From an uncultured Sphingobacteriaceae bacterium (GTDB taxonomy: Bacteria; Bacteroidota; Bacteroidia; Sphingobacteriales; Sphingobacteriaceae), in the NCBI GenBank assembly GCA_946887045.1, contig CAMPKC010000003.1, positions 1 through 64,000 of the forward strand: a DNA stretch of 64,000 nucleotides. The letters are read 5' to 3'. Both the position numbers and the translations under genes were made by a program. The notes beneath the pieces were generated by a model that was given only the letters and a program-made list of their open reading frames with translations, ran no database searches and was not told where the DNA came from. Shown one piece after another: positions 51,825 to 60,517 of this stretch. Each line of letters begins with the position of its first letter. The stretch's first letter is position 1.

Positions 51825-54158
51825 ATGTTATATCAAATCAAAACCAATATTCGTTCCCTGGCAGTAATGTTTGTTTGTTTACTAGCAGGAGCCACCTTAT
51901 ATGCTCAACAAACTAATCCAGACCCTATAGGCCACGACAAGCGACCTATAGAAGCACCTGCTAGCGAACTTTTTAACTATAAAGGTAAGAAGGTGTATTA
52001 TGATCTCTATATAGCCGACACGATGGTGAATTTTACAGGGAAGCACCGCCATGCAATCGCCGTTAACGGTAGTATACCTGCACCAACTTTGTCCTTTCTA
52101 CAGGGAGATACAGCGATAATAAGGGTGCATAATAAAATGGATATGGAGACATCCATACACTGGCATGGGCTACTTCTTCCAAATTCAGAAGATGGAGTTC
52201 CGTACTTGAATACTGCACCAATCTTGCCTGGAAAAACCCATACATTCATTTTTCCACTGGTTCAGAGTGGAACCTACTGGTATCATTCTCATACTAATGT
52301 ACAGGAACAATCAGGCTTATATGGTTCCATAGTCATCAAACGGCCCGATGAGCCGCCGATGAAAGAGCAAGTTCTCGTTTTGTCTGACTGGACCGACGAA
52401 AATCCTCATCAAGTTTTACGCTACCTAAAACGAGGAGCTGAATGGTATTCTATCCGGAAAGGTGCATTGCAAAGCTATGGTGAGGCAATTGCCGCTGGAT
52501 ACTTTAAAGATAAAGTTAAACAGGAATGGCAACGGATGACACCTATGGATGTAGCTGACGTTTACTACGACCAGTTCCTGATTAACGGTAAACCCAAAAA
52601 TCTCTATAAAGATGCAAAGCCTGGGGATGTAATCAAACTTAGGATAATCAATGGGTCTTCGTCTTCTTATTTCACCGTGCAATTCGCCGGCGGACCTATG
52701 CAAGTCGTTGCATCGGATGGGATAAACGTGCAGCCCTTTATGATCGATCAGGTGGAACTGGCTACCGCGGAAACCTATGATGTTCTTATCAAGATTCCCG
52801 CAGAAGGTGCATATGAGTTAAGAGCCACTTCCTGGGATGTCACAAATTTTGGCTCAATGTTTTTTGGGTCAGGCCCTGAGATCCGAGCCCCGGAAATTCC
52901 AAGATTAAATTATTTTGGAATGATGCGCGAAATGAATGAGATGATGAGCAGCATGGATATGAGCGGTGGAGGAATGAATATGCATGACATGAAAGGAATG
53001 AAAATGGGTCAGGGAACTAAAATGCCTGATATGAATCATGGGGGGATGCCGGGAATGGACACTACCAAAAAGCAAGCCCCAGAAGGCCATGCTGGTCATG
53101 ATATGGGTAACATGTCAGATCAGGATAAGTCCATGGAACATGGCCAAATGCCCGGAATGTTTAGTAAGATGGGTGGAAACGGTAGTCTGTTAAGCTATGA
53201 TATGCTGAAAAGTATCAACCCTTCTGTATTGGATTCTACAAAGAAGTTTCGGGAAGTTCGGCTGGATCTTACCGGAAATATGCTGCGTTATGTCTGGTCA
53301 TTCAATAATAAGACGCTTTCTGAATCAGATAATATCCTTATCCGCAAAGGCGAGAACGTACGGTTCATCATGACAAATGCGACCATGATGCGGCATCCAC
53401 TGCATCTGCACGGTCACTTTTTCAGATTTGTAAATGCTCAGGGAGAATACTCTCCAATGAAACACACCTTCGATATAAGACCAATGGAAACAGTAACTAT
53501 TGAATTTTATGCCAATGAGGATAAAGATTGGTTCTTCCACTGTCACAATTTATATCATATGTCGAGCGGGATGGCCAGAGTGGTCAGTTACGAGGGAAGT
53601 GAAAAAAATATCTATGCAAAGACTGGCTACAAAAAGTTAAAGACGGAGCATGATAGAATGATTTTTCCCTGGTTTGATGTTGTTGCCCACACTCAGGCAG
53701 TCTTTGGCGAGTTCACCTTATCCGAGATGAAGTACGAGTTTCAATCAGAAGTCAGGGCCTCCTATAAAGGAGACTTCGAAGCTGAGAATCACTTCTTAAG
53801 ATATATAGGCAATCAGCAGTACTTCGCTCCCTTTATAGGCTTCGATTATCGTAACAACAGGTCGTTGTCCCGAGAGCCTAATACAAAAGACAGGCGAAAA
53901 GTATTCGATGCAGGATTTTACTACCTCCTGCCCATGTTGATTCGTTCTGAATGGCGTATCGATCATACAGGGAAGCTCCGCCTGCAATTAGAAAGAACCG
54001 ACCTGGCTTTAAGCAATAATATTCTAATGGACTTCCAGGCGAATACAGATAAAGAATATAGCGTCAACTTCCGGTATATGTTCAGCAGATACTTTTCTCT
54101 AAGTTCTAATTATGACAGTGATTATAAATGGGGAATGGGTCTAACGCTACACTATTAG
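51825..54158 (+). CDS. copA: CopA-type multicopper oxidase with CopB-like C-terminal extension
   Basis: The 777-residue protein has a signal peptide (LYAQ). Copper ligands are HWHG, YWYHSH, HPLHLHGH and HCHNLYHMSSGM (H572, C573, H574, H578, axial M583). A Met-rich insert (about 363-450) lies before the last cupredoxin domain, as in CopA/PcoA. Residues about 630-777 go beyond the oxidase and have strand patterns ending LTLHY, like the CopB/PcoB outer-membrane barrel. It should oxidise periplasmic Cu(I) to Cu(II). The fusion would join CopA and CopB functions. Confidence 0.9.
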   Translation: MLYQIKTNIRSLAVMFVCLLAGATLYAQQTNPDPIGHDKRPIEAPASELFNYKGKKVYYDLYIADTMVNFTGKHRHAIAVNGSIPAPTLSFLQGDTAIIRVHNKMDMETSIHWHGLLLPNSEDGVPYLNTAPILPGKTHTFIFPLVQSGTYWYHSHTNVQEQSGLYGSIVIKRPDEPPMKEQVLVLSDWTDENPHQVLRYLKRGAEWYSIRKGALQSYGEAIAAGYFKDKVKQEWQRMTPMDVADVYYDQFLINGKPKNLYKDAKPGDVIKLRIINGSSSSYFTVQFAGGPMQVVASDGINVQPFMIDQVELATAETYDVLIKIPAEGAYELRATSWDVTNFGSMFFGSGPEIRAPEIPRLNYFGMMREMNEMMSSMDMSGGGMNMHDMKGMKMGQGTKMPDMNHGGMPGMDTTKKQAPEGHAGHDMGNMSDQDKSMEHGQMPGMFSKMGGNGSLLSYDMLKSINPSVLDSTKKFREVRLDLTGNMLRYVWSFNNKTLSESDNILIRKGENVRFIMTNATMMRHPLHLHGHFFRFVNAQGEYSPMKHTFDIRPMETVTIEFYANEDKDWFFHCHNLYHMSSGMARVVSYEGSEKNIYAKTGYKKLKTEHDRMIFPWFDVVAHTQAVFGEFTLSEMKYEFQSEVRASYKGDFEAENHFLRYIGNQQYFAPFIGFDYRNNRSLSREPNTKDRRKVFDAGFYYLLPMLIRSEWRIDHTGKLRLQLERTDLALSNNILMDFQANTDKEYSVNFRYMFSRYFSLSSNYDSDYKWGMGLTLHY

Positions 54159-54172
54159 TTTATAATTTAACA

Positions 54173-54643
54173 ATGAATAATATGGAAACGAAAAATAATA
54201 ACTATGGAAAGTTCGGGATGATGTTAATTATATCATTCCTGGTGATGTATGCAGTTATGTTCTTTAATGTCGACAAGTTTGATCATGTCTATTTAAGTAT
54301 AACCAGGGCTTATATGTCTCTTCTGATGGTTACACCAATGGCTTTATTAATGCTGGCAATGATGCCGATGATGTATAACAATAAAAAAATAAACACGGTT
54401 ATTGTGGTAGCCAGCGTCGCGGTTTTTGTCTTGTCACTAACCTTCCTGAGGAAGCAGACCTTTATAACAGACCAGCAATATATGAAAGCCATGATTCCTC
54501 ATCACTCATCTGCGATACTCGTGAGCCAGGAAGCCAACCTTAAGGACCCGAAATTGAAAGAACTCGCTGAAGGAATCATTAGGTCGCAGGAAAAAGAAAT
54601 TGCAGAAATGAAGCAACTATTGGCCAAAATGGAAAGTGAGTAG
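54173..54643 (+). CDS. DUF305 protein with membrane helices
   Basis: The 156-residue protein has about three hydrophobic helices (roughly 12-95) followed by a single DUF305-type unit: QYMKAMIPHHSSAILVSQEANLKDPKLKELAEGIIRSQEKEIAEMKQLL. Start ATG 54173 is chosen, 14 bp after the oxidase stop; an in-frame ATG at 54128 would overlap the oxidase gene. Copper binding through HH and Met is likely by family. It is one of three DUF305 genes in 5 kb. Confidence 0.82.
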   Translation: MNNMETKNNNYGKFGMMLIISFLVMYAVMFFNVDKFDHVYLSITRAYMSLLMVTPMALLMLAMMPMMYNNKKINTVIVVASVAVFVLSLTFLRKQTFITDQQYMKAMIPHHSSAILVSQEANLKDPKLKELAEGIIRSQEKEIAEMKQLLAKMESE

Positions 54644-54689
54644 AGGTCGTAAATAATAATAATAAACATCTATAATTAAAATTAAATCT

Positions 54690-55307
54690 ATGAAAACTAC
54701 AATTAAAACTCTCGCAATGGCAGGATTAATCCTGTTTACTCAAGCCTGCAGCAAAGATGACGAAGACATGATCAAAGTTCAGGAGCATGACAACAATGTT
54801 ATGATGGGAATTATGCATGCAACGATGGCTAAAATGATGGCCATGCCAATGAGTAAAGACCCGGACGATGATTTCGCAATGATGATGAAAATTCACCATC
54901 AAGGTGCGATTGATATGGCCAACGCTGAGCTAAAGGATGGAGACGACGCTCAAATGCGAGAGTTGGCTCAACAAATTATAGCAGCCCAACAAGCTGAAAT
55001 AGTTCAATTGGATGCATTTTTAGCGGTGCATAACCCTCATATGATGTCCACGGAGTTCAATGAACAAATGATGAAGGAAATGGATAAAAATGGAAAGCAG
55101 GCAGACTTGCAAATTATCAATGGAGACATCGATCACGACTTTGCCATGCTGATGATCGGGCATCATCATAGTGCTATTGAAAATTCTCGTCTAGAATTAA
55201 TATATGGCCATGATGAGAGCATGAAAACTATGGCAAAAAAAATCATCAAAGATCAGCAAGAGGAAATTATGGAGATGCAGGAGTGGCTTCTTACAGACGG
55301 AAAATAA
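54690..55307 (+). CDS. DUF305 lipoprotein, second copy
   Basis: The 205-residue lipoprotein (lipobox TQAC) has two DUF305 units: DFAMMMKIHHQGAIDMANAELKDG...MRELAQQIIAAQQAEI and DHDFAMLMIGHHHSAIENSRLELIYG...MKTMAKKIIKDQQEEI. It is a clear paralogue of the 50007 gene, with an added Met-rich linker (MMGIMHATMAKMMAMPM). It lies 46 bp after the membrane DUF305 gene and 30 bp before the Csp-like gene. Confidence 0.85.
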   Translation: MKTTIKTLAMAGLILFTQACSKDDEDMIKVQEHDNNVMMGIMHATMAKMMAMPMSKDPDDDFAMMMKIHHQGAIDMANAELKDGDDAQMRELAQQIIAAQQAEIVQLDAFLAVHNPHMMSTEFNEQMMKEMDKNGKQADLQIINGDIDHDFAMLMIGHHHSAIENSRLELIYGHDESMKTMAKKIIKDQQEEIMEMQEWLLTDGK

Positions 55308-55337
55308 TCAATTTCATATATCTATAAAACAATTATT

Positions 55338-55682
55338 ATGTCACATCAACAGTTTAAAGATTGCATTGATGCTTGTGTAGCATGTGCAGTAGCTTGTAGC
55401 CATTGTGCTACCGAATGTCTTAAAGAAGACGATGTTAAAATGATGGCAAGGTGCATTCAGCTTGATCTGGAGTGCGCCGCTATTTGCCGCTCAACAGTCG
55501 AACTTATGAGTTTAGGCAGCGAATATTCGCACCACCTGTGCCGCGTTTGCGCCGATGTTTGCAACGCATGTGCTGAAGAGTGTGAAAAACACGCTCAAAT
55601 GGGAATGGACCATTGCCGTGAATGCGCTGAGGCTTGCCGTCAATGTGCTGAAGCCTGTGAGCAGATGGCAACAGCTGTTTAA
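55338..55682 (+). CDS. Csp-like four-helix-bundle copper storage protein
   Basis: The 114-residue protein has Cys placed at helical spacing through four helices: CIDACVACAVACSHCATEC, ARCIQLDLECAAICR, HLCRVCADVCNACAEEC, and HCRECAEACRQCAEAC. Cys facing the bundle core bind many Cu(I) ions, as in Csp1 and Csp3. There is no signal peptide, so it is probably a cytosolic store like Csp3. A perfect 12-bp stem-loop follows. Firm call. Confidence 0.9.
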   Translation: MSHQQFKDCIDACVACAVACSHCATECLKEDDVKMMARCIQLDLECAAICRSTVELMSLGSEYSHHLCRVCADVCNACAEECEKHAQMGMDHCRECAEACRQCAEACEQMATAV

Positions 55683-55691
55683 GATTGATCA

Positions 55692-55725
55692 ATTAATGAC
55701 CTGTCTTTTCTGGCAGGTCATTAAT
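55692..55725 (+). terminator. 12-bp perfect stem-loop after Csp-like gene
   Basis: ATTAATGACCTG (55692-55703) and CAGGTCATTAAT (55714-55725) are perfect complements around a 10-nt loop, 10 bp after the csp stop. Only a weak T-rich tail (ACATTTGTATT) follows. It most likely ends the copper operon transcript. Confidence 0.6.
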
Positions 55726-55739
55726 ACATTTGTATTCAT

Positions 55740-55808
55740 ATGGAAGCTATAAGAAAATTTGCTATTTGGCTGTTCAAGGCGCTGTTTGTGAAAAAGTGTT
55801 GCAGATAA
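55740..55808 (+). CDS. Possible 22-residue membrane micro-peptide
   Basis: ATG 55740 opens MEAIRKFAIWLFKALFVKKCCR, an amphipathic or membrane-active peptide with a CC end, 8 bp after a TACATTTG element. It may be a real micro-protein or a leader before the 55881 gene. Evidence is only the frame and the nearby promoter-like box. Confidence 0.25.
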   Translation: MEAIRKFAIWLFKALFVKKCCR

Positions 55809-55839
55809 TACCTGATAACCCGTGGACCCTGGCACAGCA

Positions 55840-55870
55840 TTGATATGAAAAGAATAAAACTCTATTTTTG
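55840..55870 (+). promoter_or_regulatory. Bacteroidota promoter of the 55881 gene
   Basis: TTG (55840-55842), a 20-bp spacer and TATTTTTG (55863-55870) match the TTTG-N19-21-TAnnTTTG consensus. The start codon follows 10 bp later. No operator dyad is evident around it. Confidence 0.6.
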
Positions 55871-55880
55871 CAAGAATTAA

Positions 55881-56339
55881 ATGAGAACTAAAGCACTATT
55901 CCTTTTGGTAATTTTCCTGCTCAACTATGTAGTAGGTATTGCTTGTGCTTTAGAAAAGGAAATTAAACTGATCCCCGAAGAAGATCATTCTCACAGTACG
56001 TCCGCCAGTCAATCTCATTCGTCCGACCACTCGCATGTAGGTGAACAGTCGCACCATACTGAAGAAGCTGCAAAGAAATCTCTAAACTCTACCACCTCTA
56101 ATTCAAAGGACGATAATGGATGCTGCACGGATGAAGTTACAAAGTTCGATTCGTTAGATAAGAATACCAATCAATTCGGGAAGATTGAAATTAAAACATC
56201 TGTTACAAGCTTTCTGATCACCAACTACCCATCATTAAATTCGTTTCAGGAGTCAAAGGGATTTAGCAAATACTTCGCTAACAGACAACGTCCCCCCAAT
56301 ACTAACATTCGAATATTTATTCAGAGTTTCCAAATTTGA
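55881..56339 (+). CDS. Exported His-rich small protein with PPNT end
   Basis: The 152-residue protein has a signal peptide (about 1-23). A His/Ser-rich stretch (EEDHSHSTSASQSHSSDHSH, then EQSHHTEE) and a CC pair (GCCTDE) suggest metal binding. The end RQRPPNTNIRIFIQSFQI resembles that of the 58578 product (APPNT...VFIRNCNFRI). It has its own promoter. A periplasmic metal-binding role is inferred; no family name is known to me. Confidence 0.6.
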   Translation: MRTKALFLLVIFLLNYVVGIACALEKEIKLIPEEDHSHSTSASQSHSSDHSHVGEQSHHTEEAAKKSLNSTTSNSKDDNGCCTDEVTKFDSLDKNTNQFGKIEIKTSVTSFLITNYPSLNSFQESKGFSKYFANRQRPPNTNIRIFIQSFQI

Positions 56340-56561
56340 TTAATCTTCTCAGTGTTGAGGTGGAAAGCCTTTGCTTGAATATTTGATAGTTTAAGGGAGA
56401 ACCAGTTGCTGTTTCTTTCATAGCCGAATATTTACCTCACAAAAATTTGAAGACGTTATACAATTAACGCGGGTCAGCTTTTTTAGGCAGACCACATTAA
56501 TCAAAACAGCTTCTTCTTTTAAGTTAGAATGCTATTATTAAACAAACTCATAGATCAAAAA

Positions 56562-57128
56562 ATGAAAAAAGTAATTTTATATATCTCCTTATCGGCTATC
56601 GTTTTAAGTGCTTGTAATAATTCTCCTAAATCAGATTCTGAAACTGCTAATAAAACAGACCAATCTGCAACGACAACTGAAGCCGGTACATCTACTTCTG
56701 CGATCAGTGGTATAGTAAATGGATATTTGCAATTATCGGATGCTCTGGCGCAGGATAACGATAAAGATGCTGCTGAGGCTGGAAAAAACATCGTGGCAGC
56801 AATGAATGGCCTTGACAAATCATCATTTTCTGCGGAACAAACTGAGTTATATAGTGAAATAGAGGAAGGCTCCAAAGAACATGCAGAGCATATTTCTAAG
56901 AACGTTGGAAATATAAAACACCAAAGAGAACATTTTGACATGCTTAGTAAGGACGTATATGACCTTGTAAAATCCGTTGGTGGTGGACAAACTCTTTACG
57001 TAGCTAATTGCCCGATGTACAATAAGAACAAAGGCGCAAACTGGCTAACTGCTTCAAAAGAGATAAAGAACCCTTATATGGGTACTGCGATGTTGAAGTG
57101 CGGTACAATAAAAGAAGAGCTGCAATAA
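56562..57128 (+). CDS. DUF3347 lipoprotein (copper-associated)
   Basis: With ATG 56562 the product has 188 residues and a lipobox LSAC. The DUF3347 domain (about 45-140) reads IVNGYLQLSDALAQDNDKDAAEAGKNIVAAM, then HFDMLSKDVYDLVKSVGGGQTLYVANCPMYNKNKGANWLTASKEIKNPYMG. The final NCPMYN and YMG...MLKCG part is the characteristic Cys/Met end, also found at the C-terminus of CusB-type adaptors. Likely periplasmic Cu(I) delivery. It is followed 2 bp later by the haem-binding gene. Confidence 0.85.
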   Translation: MKKVILYISLSAIVLSACNNSPKSDSETANKTDQSATTTEAGTSTSAISGIVNGYLQLSDALAQDNDKDAAEAGKNIVAAMNGLDKSSFSAEQTELYSEIEEGSKEHAEHISKNVGNIKHQREHFDMLSKDVYDLVKSVGGGQTLYVANCPMYNKNKGANWLTASKEIKNPYMGTAMLKCGTIKEELQ

Positions 57129-57130
57129 GA

Positions 57131-57595
57131 ATGAGCCGCACTAAAAAAATACTTCTGGTATTTCTAGTTGCATTCATCGCTATACAATTTATTCCATCTG
57201 TTCGCAATCAAAGCGAGCAGATGGGTAAAAGCGATATTTCACTTACTTTGAATACCCCCGAACGTGTGCAGGCGATATTGGTGAACTCCTGCTACGATTG
57301 CCATAGTAATAATACCAGGCATCCTTGGTACGCACGAATCCAACCGGTCCGCTACATGCTTGATAAACACATTAGAGAAGGTAAAGAAGATTTAAACTTG
57401 AGTGAGTTTGGTGAATACACAAAGAGAAGGCAAATTAATAAATTGCGCTCAATAGAAAGCGCTGTTAACGATGGTACAATGCCATTATCGTCTTATACCC
57501 TTATTCATCAGAGTGCTAAGCTTACGCCACACGAAAAAACGATTTTGCTAAACTGGTTGGAACGAGCTCAGGATAATTTACAATTAACGAGATAG
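57131..57595 (+). CDS. Haem-binding domain protein (PF14376 type)
   Basis: With ATG 57131 the product has 154 residues and an N-terminal membrane helix (about 6-23). The haem site is CYDCH (54-58), followed by SNNTRHPWYARIQPV, the hallmark of the Haem_bd family. It is periplasmic, single-haem, and its electron partner is unknown. It starts 2 bp after the DUF3347 gene and lies 11 bp before the DUF6122 gene, so it is part of one transcript. Confidence 0.85.
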   Translation: MSRTKKILLVFLVAFIAIQFIPSVRNQSEQMGKSDISLTLNTPERVQAILVNSCYDCHSNNTRHPWYARIQPVRYMLDKHIREGKEDLNLSEFGEYTKRRQINKLRSIESAVNDGTMPLSSYTLIHQSAKLTPHEKTILLNWLERAQDNLQLTR

Positions 57596-57606
57596 ATTGC
57601 TTACAA

Positions 57607-57906
57607 ATGTTTCATATAGCCTTACATTTCATAGTTCCCGCCTTAGTAGCATTTCTTTTTTATAAAAAGGAGTTTACAAAGGCATTTTTGATTATGATAA
57701 GTACCATGGCAGTAGATCTCGACCATTTGTTAGCTGATCCAATTTATGACCCTAACAGATGCAGTATTGGATTTCACCCTTTACACTCGTATCCGGCTAT
57801 AGCTGTATATGTAATCATGCTGTTTTTTCCAAAGGTTCGTCTGGTAGGAATAGGCTTAATCATCCATATGGCACTCGATTATATTGATTGCTTTTATAAG
57901 ATTTAA
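57607..57906 (+). CDS. DUF6122 small membrane protein
   Basis: This 99-residue protein has three hydrophobic helices. Conserved polar residues in or near them, FHIALHFIVPALVAFLF, STMAVDLDHLLADPIYDPNRCSIGFHPLHSY and IHMALDYIDC, match DUF6122. The His/Asp pattern recalls metal-dependent membrane hydrolases of the YdjM/LexA-binding type. Role unknown. Co-transcribed with the haem-binding gene. Confidence 0.75.
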   Translation: MFHIALHFIVPALVAFLFYKKEFTKAFLIMISTMAVDLDHLLADPIYDPNRCSIGFHPLHSYPAIAVYVIMLFFPKVRLVGIGLIIHMALDYIDCFYKI

Positions 57907-57945
57907 TATCGCGAATGAGAAGAGTGATGAGAATCATTATTTAAT

Positions 57946-57976
57946 GAGTTAATAATCATGTTAACTCTTTGTTTTT
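57946..57976 (+). terminator. Intrinsic terminator after DUF6122 gene
   Basis: GAGTTAA (57946-57952) pairs with TTAACTC (57961-57967) around an 8-nt loop, followed by the T-rich tail TTTGTTTTT. It closes the DUF3347-haem-DUF6122 transcript. Confidence 0.7.
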
Positions 57977-58009
57977 CTTCGCAGGTTTGGGTAAATAAAT
58001 ATCAAAATC

Positions 58010-58456
58010 ATGAAAAATCTCAAATTACTTCACGTTTTACTAGTCATTCTAACTGCAGGAGCTGTAAACAATGTCAACGCACAGAATGCGAAAAATGCAA
58101 ATAAGATTTTTATCGATGCCAAAGGCGGAATTCACAATCATGAAGGAACAAAACTCGGATACATCGACAAAGACGATATTGTAAGAAATGCAAACGGTCA
58201 AAAGATATACTTTATTGACAAGATCGGAAACGTTATTGATGCAAGGGGCAAAAAAGTTGGAAAAGCTCAGAAGAATGGAAACTTTTACAACGCTGAAGGA
58301 GTAAATGTTTTGGTGGTTAAAGATAAAGGGGCTGCAACATGTGAGATTTTAGATCCTAAAGGACACTCATTAGGAACAGTTCACAAAAACTACAAGCTTC
58401 ATGCATGTGCAGCTCATTGCTTGCTTTTGATGGAAAAGCAGAAAACAAAACACTAA
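58010..58456 (+). CDS. Exported repeat protein, possible 5-fold beta-flower type
   Basis: The 148-residue protein has a signal peptide (NAQ at about 25). Five or so short repeats of a G.I/D..G.K.G pattern follow: GGIHNHEGTKLGYIDKDD, VRNANGQKIYFIDKIGN, VIDARGKKVGKAQKNGN, FYNAEGVNVLVVKDKG, ILDPKGHSLGTVHKN. This fits the small propeller-like 'beta-flower' proteins of Bacteroidota. A Cys/His end (HACAAHC) may bind metal. The fold is inferred from repeats, the role unknown. Confidence 0.55.
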   Translation: MKNLKLLHVLLVILTAGAVNNVNAQNAKNANKIFIDAKGGIHNHEGTKLGYIDKDDIVRNANGQKIYFIDKIGNVIDARGKKVGKAQKNGNFYNAEGVNVLVVKDKGAATCEILDPKGHSLGTVHKNYKLHACAAHCLLLMEKQKTKH

Positions 58457-58577
58457 AAGACGAATGGTATAAGAAATTAGGATTGCGTTCGAATAGCCTA
58501 CTGGAAATGATGTAAATTTTCCAAGGAATTATATAAAAACTTGTCAGTTATTTTAATAATCTTTGTATCAGGTTAGA

Positions 58578-58970
58578 ATGAAAAAGTTTATAGTCACCAT
58601 ATTAGCTGTCTTTTACCTTGGTGTTTCATCCGGGGCAACAGTGTATTTTCACTATTGCATGGGACAGTTAGTGGAATCTGGCCTGGTTTCAAAAGAATTT
58701 CAAAAGTGCAGTAAATGCGGGATGAAGGCTGGCAGTACCAAAGATTGCTGCAAGCATGAAAGTAAGCAAATTAAGATTAACAATGCTCAAAAGCTTGCTG
58801 ACTACTCCAATCAGTTCCAAACTTTTATCACTGATTTAGCATGGAATAAATACATTACACTTCCTGCAATCTATGTATCTTCTATAACGGAAGAACAACC
58901 ACTTTCAAATGCACCTCCCAATACGGATAACACTCCTGTTTTCATCCGTAATTGCAATTTTCGTATTTAA
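58578..58970 (+). CDS. Exported Cys-rich small protein (HYCMG type)
   Basis: With ATG 58578 the product has 130 residues. A signal-like helix (about 2-20) is followed by VYFHYCMGQLVE and a Cys cluster KCSKCGMKAGSTKDCCKHE (about 43-62). It ends APPNTDNTPVFIRNCNFRI. Such HYCMG proteins are frequent beside HMA and CusA genes in Bacteroidota and likely bind Cu or Zn in the periplasm. The end resembles the 55881 product. The role is inferred from context. Confidence 0.7.
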   Translation: MKKFIVTILAVFYLGVSSGATVYFHYCMGQLVESGLVSKEFQKCSKCGMKAGSTKDCCKHESKQIKINNAQKLADYSNQFQTFITDLAWNKYITLPAIYVSSITEEQPLSNAPPNTDNTPVFIRNCNFRI

Positions 58971-59060
58971 TACCCTTTCTCTGATGTCTGGCTACTTCTA
59001 TGGCTTGACATAGGCATTTCTTGCCATTATCCTTTATTTCTTAACTCTTATTAGAAAATT

Positions 59061-59417
59061 ATGAAAACCATCAAAATTTTTGGTGTGGCTTTATCAATCC
59101 TTTTCAGTACAGCGGTACTTGCTCAGGAGAAAAGCACATCTATTAAAGTGTCCGGCAATTGCGGTATGTGCAAAAAGAAAATCGAAACTGCCGCTAAAGC
59201 AGCTGGCGCCACCTCCATTAATTGGGACTCGAATAAACAGGCAGCGCTGGTGAAATTTGACCCCGCTAAAGTTTCGATTGAAACGATTCAAAAGCAAATA
59301 GCCGGAGTCGGTTATGACACCGAAAAATTCAAAGCAGAGGACAAAGCATATGGTGGCCTTCCAGGTTGCTGCCAGTACGAACGGGTAAAGCTCGAAGCAA
59401 CCAAATTGACTCCATAA
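59061..59417 (+). CDS. Periplasmic heavy-metal-associated (HMA) domain protein
   Basis: The 118-residue protein has a signal peptide (VLAQ, cleavage about 22) and one ferredoxin-like HMA domain: GNCGMCKKKIE with C34 and C37, then the expected VKFDPAKVSIETIQKQIAGVGYDTE. A C-terminal GCCQYERV adds a second Cys pair. It resembles mercury or copper shuttles such as MerP. It lies 11 bp before the propeller lipoprotein, at the start of the cusA transcript. Confidence 0.88.
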   Translation: MKTIKIFGVALSILFSTAVLAQEKSTSIKVSGNCGMCKKKIETAAKAAGATSINWDSNKQAALVKFDPAKVSIETIQKQIAGVGYDTEKFKAEDKAYGGLPGCCQYERVKLEATKLTP

Positions 59418-59428
59418 AATAGCATGCG

Positions 59429-60502
59429 ATGAAAGCAATAACAATCGCCATTCTGCTTATAGGCTCTGTAGTTCTATTAGGCTGTAAAAAAATGAGTCAC
59501 AACATGGATGATGAAGATATGGGCATGAATCTTAAGATCAATTATTCCGCAGCCTATGTTGTAAACGGACAGGACGCGTCGGTTTCGGTTATTGATTTAT
59601 CTAAAAACGTAGTGACAGAAACCATACCCTTGATGGGTGATGATGGTAAAATGGCAATGTGGCCTCATCATATTTATAAATCTCCTGTTTCGAATACGTT
59701 ATCAGTAGCTATTCCCGGCACTGATCTAAGTGCCGGACATGCCGGTGGCATGGCAGACATGAAGGGTATGGTGATGTTACTTGACGCTCAAAAAGGGTCT
59801 ATGGTAAAGAATATAGAGCTACCAGGCATGAACCACAATGCTGTTTTTTCGCCAGATGGTAAGGAAATCTGGACATCTCAGATGGAAATGGAAGGAAAAG
59901 TTTTGATCTACGATGCTCAAACCTATGCATTAAAAAAAGTGATAAATGTTGGCCATGAGCCTGCGGAGGTTACTTTTTCTGCAAACGGAACGAAGGCTTA
60001 TGTTGCCAATGGAGGAGACAACAATGTGACAGTTATTAATCCTGTAACTAAGGAGAAAATAGCCACGATCGCAGTGGGTGCTAACCCGGTTGCAGCATGG
60101 GTTGGCCAGGATAACCGAATGTACGTTGACAATGAAGATGGCCAGTCCGTAAGCGTCATTGACGTGACCTCAAATACTGTTGTTCAAACAATCCCTCTTG
60201 GTTTTATGCCCGGAAGCGTAGCGCATAATGCTTTTAAAAACGAACTCTGGGTAACTGACCCTGATAATGGTAAGGTGCACTACTGGACACTCAGTAGCAC
60301 ATCGAATATCTGGGTGCATAGCAATTCATTTCCAACGGGTCTGGGCGCTCATGCTATTGCTTTTAACAAAGACGGTGAAACCGCATATGTGACCAATCAG
60401 CAAGCTAAAAGTGTTTCGGTAGTGAATGTTCAGACCCATACAAAAACAAAAGACATTCCTGTAGGAAACAAACCCAATGGAATATTAATAGTAAATAATT
60501 AA
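59429..60502 (+). CDS. YncE-like beta-propeller lipoprotein
   Basis: The 357-residue lipoprotein (lipobox LLGC) has seven YVTN-type repeats, for example YVVNGQDASVSVIDLSKNVVTETIPL, YVANGGDNNVTVINPVTKEKIATIAVG and YVTNQQAKSVSVVNVQTHTKTKDIPVG. Met/His-rich insertions (MSHNMDDEDMGMN; HAGGMADMKGMVM) suggest copper contact. It has no haem or active-site motif that I see. Probably a scaffold or metal carrier in the CusA gene set, 15 bp before the HMBD gene. Confidence 0.8.
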   Translation: MKAITIAILLIGSVVLLGCKKMSHNMDDEDMGMNLKINYSAAYVVNGQDASVSVIDLSKNVVTETIPLMGDDGKMAMWPHHIYKSPVSNTLSVAIPGTDLSAGHAGGMADMKGMVMLLDAQKGSMVKNIELPGMNHNAVFSPDGKEIWTSQMEMEGKVLIYDAQTYALKKVINVGHEPAEVTFSANGTKAYVANGGDNNVTVINPVTKEKIATIAVGANPVAAWVGQDNRMYVDNEDGQSVSVIDVTSNTVVQTIPLGFMPGSVAHNAFKNELWVTDPDNGKVHYWTLSSTSNIWVHSNSFPTGLGAHAIAFNKDGETAYVTNQQAKSVSVVNVQTHTKTKDIPVGNKPNGILIVNN

Positions 60503-60517
60503 CTAAAAATAAACAAC

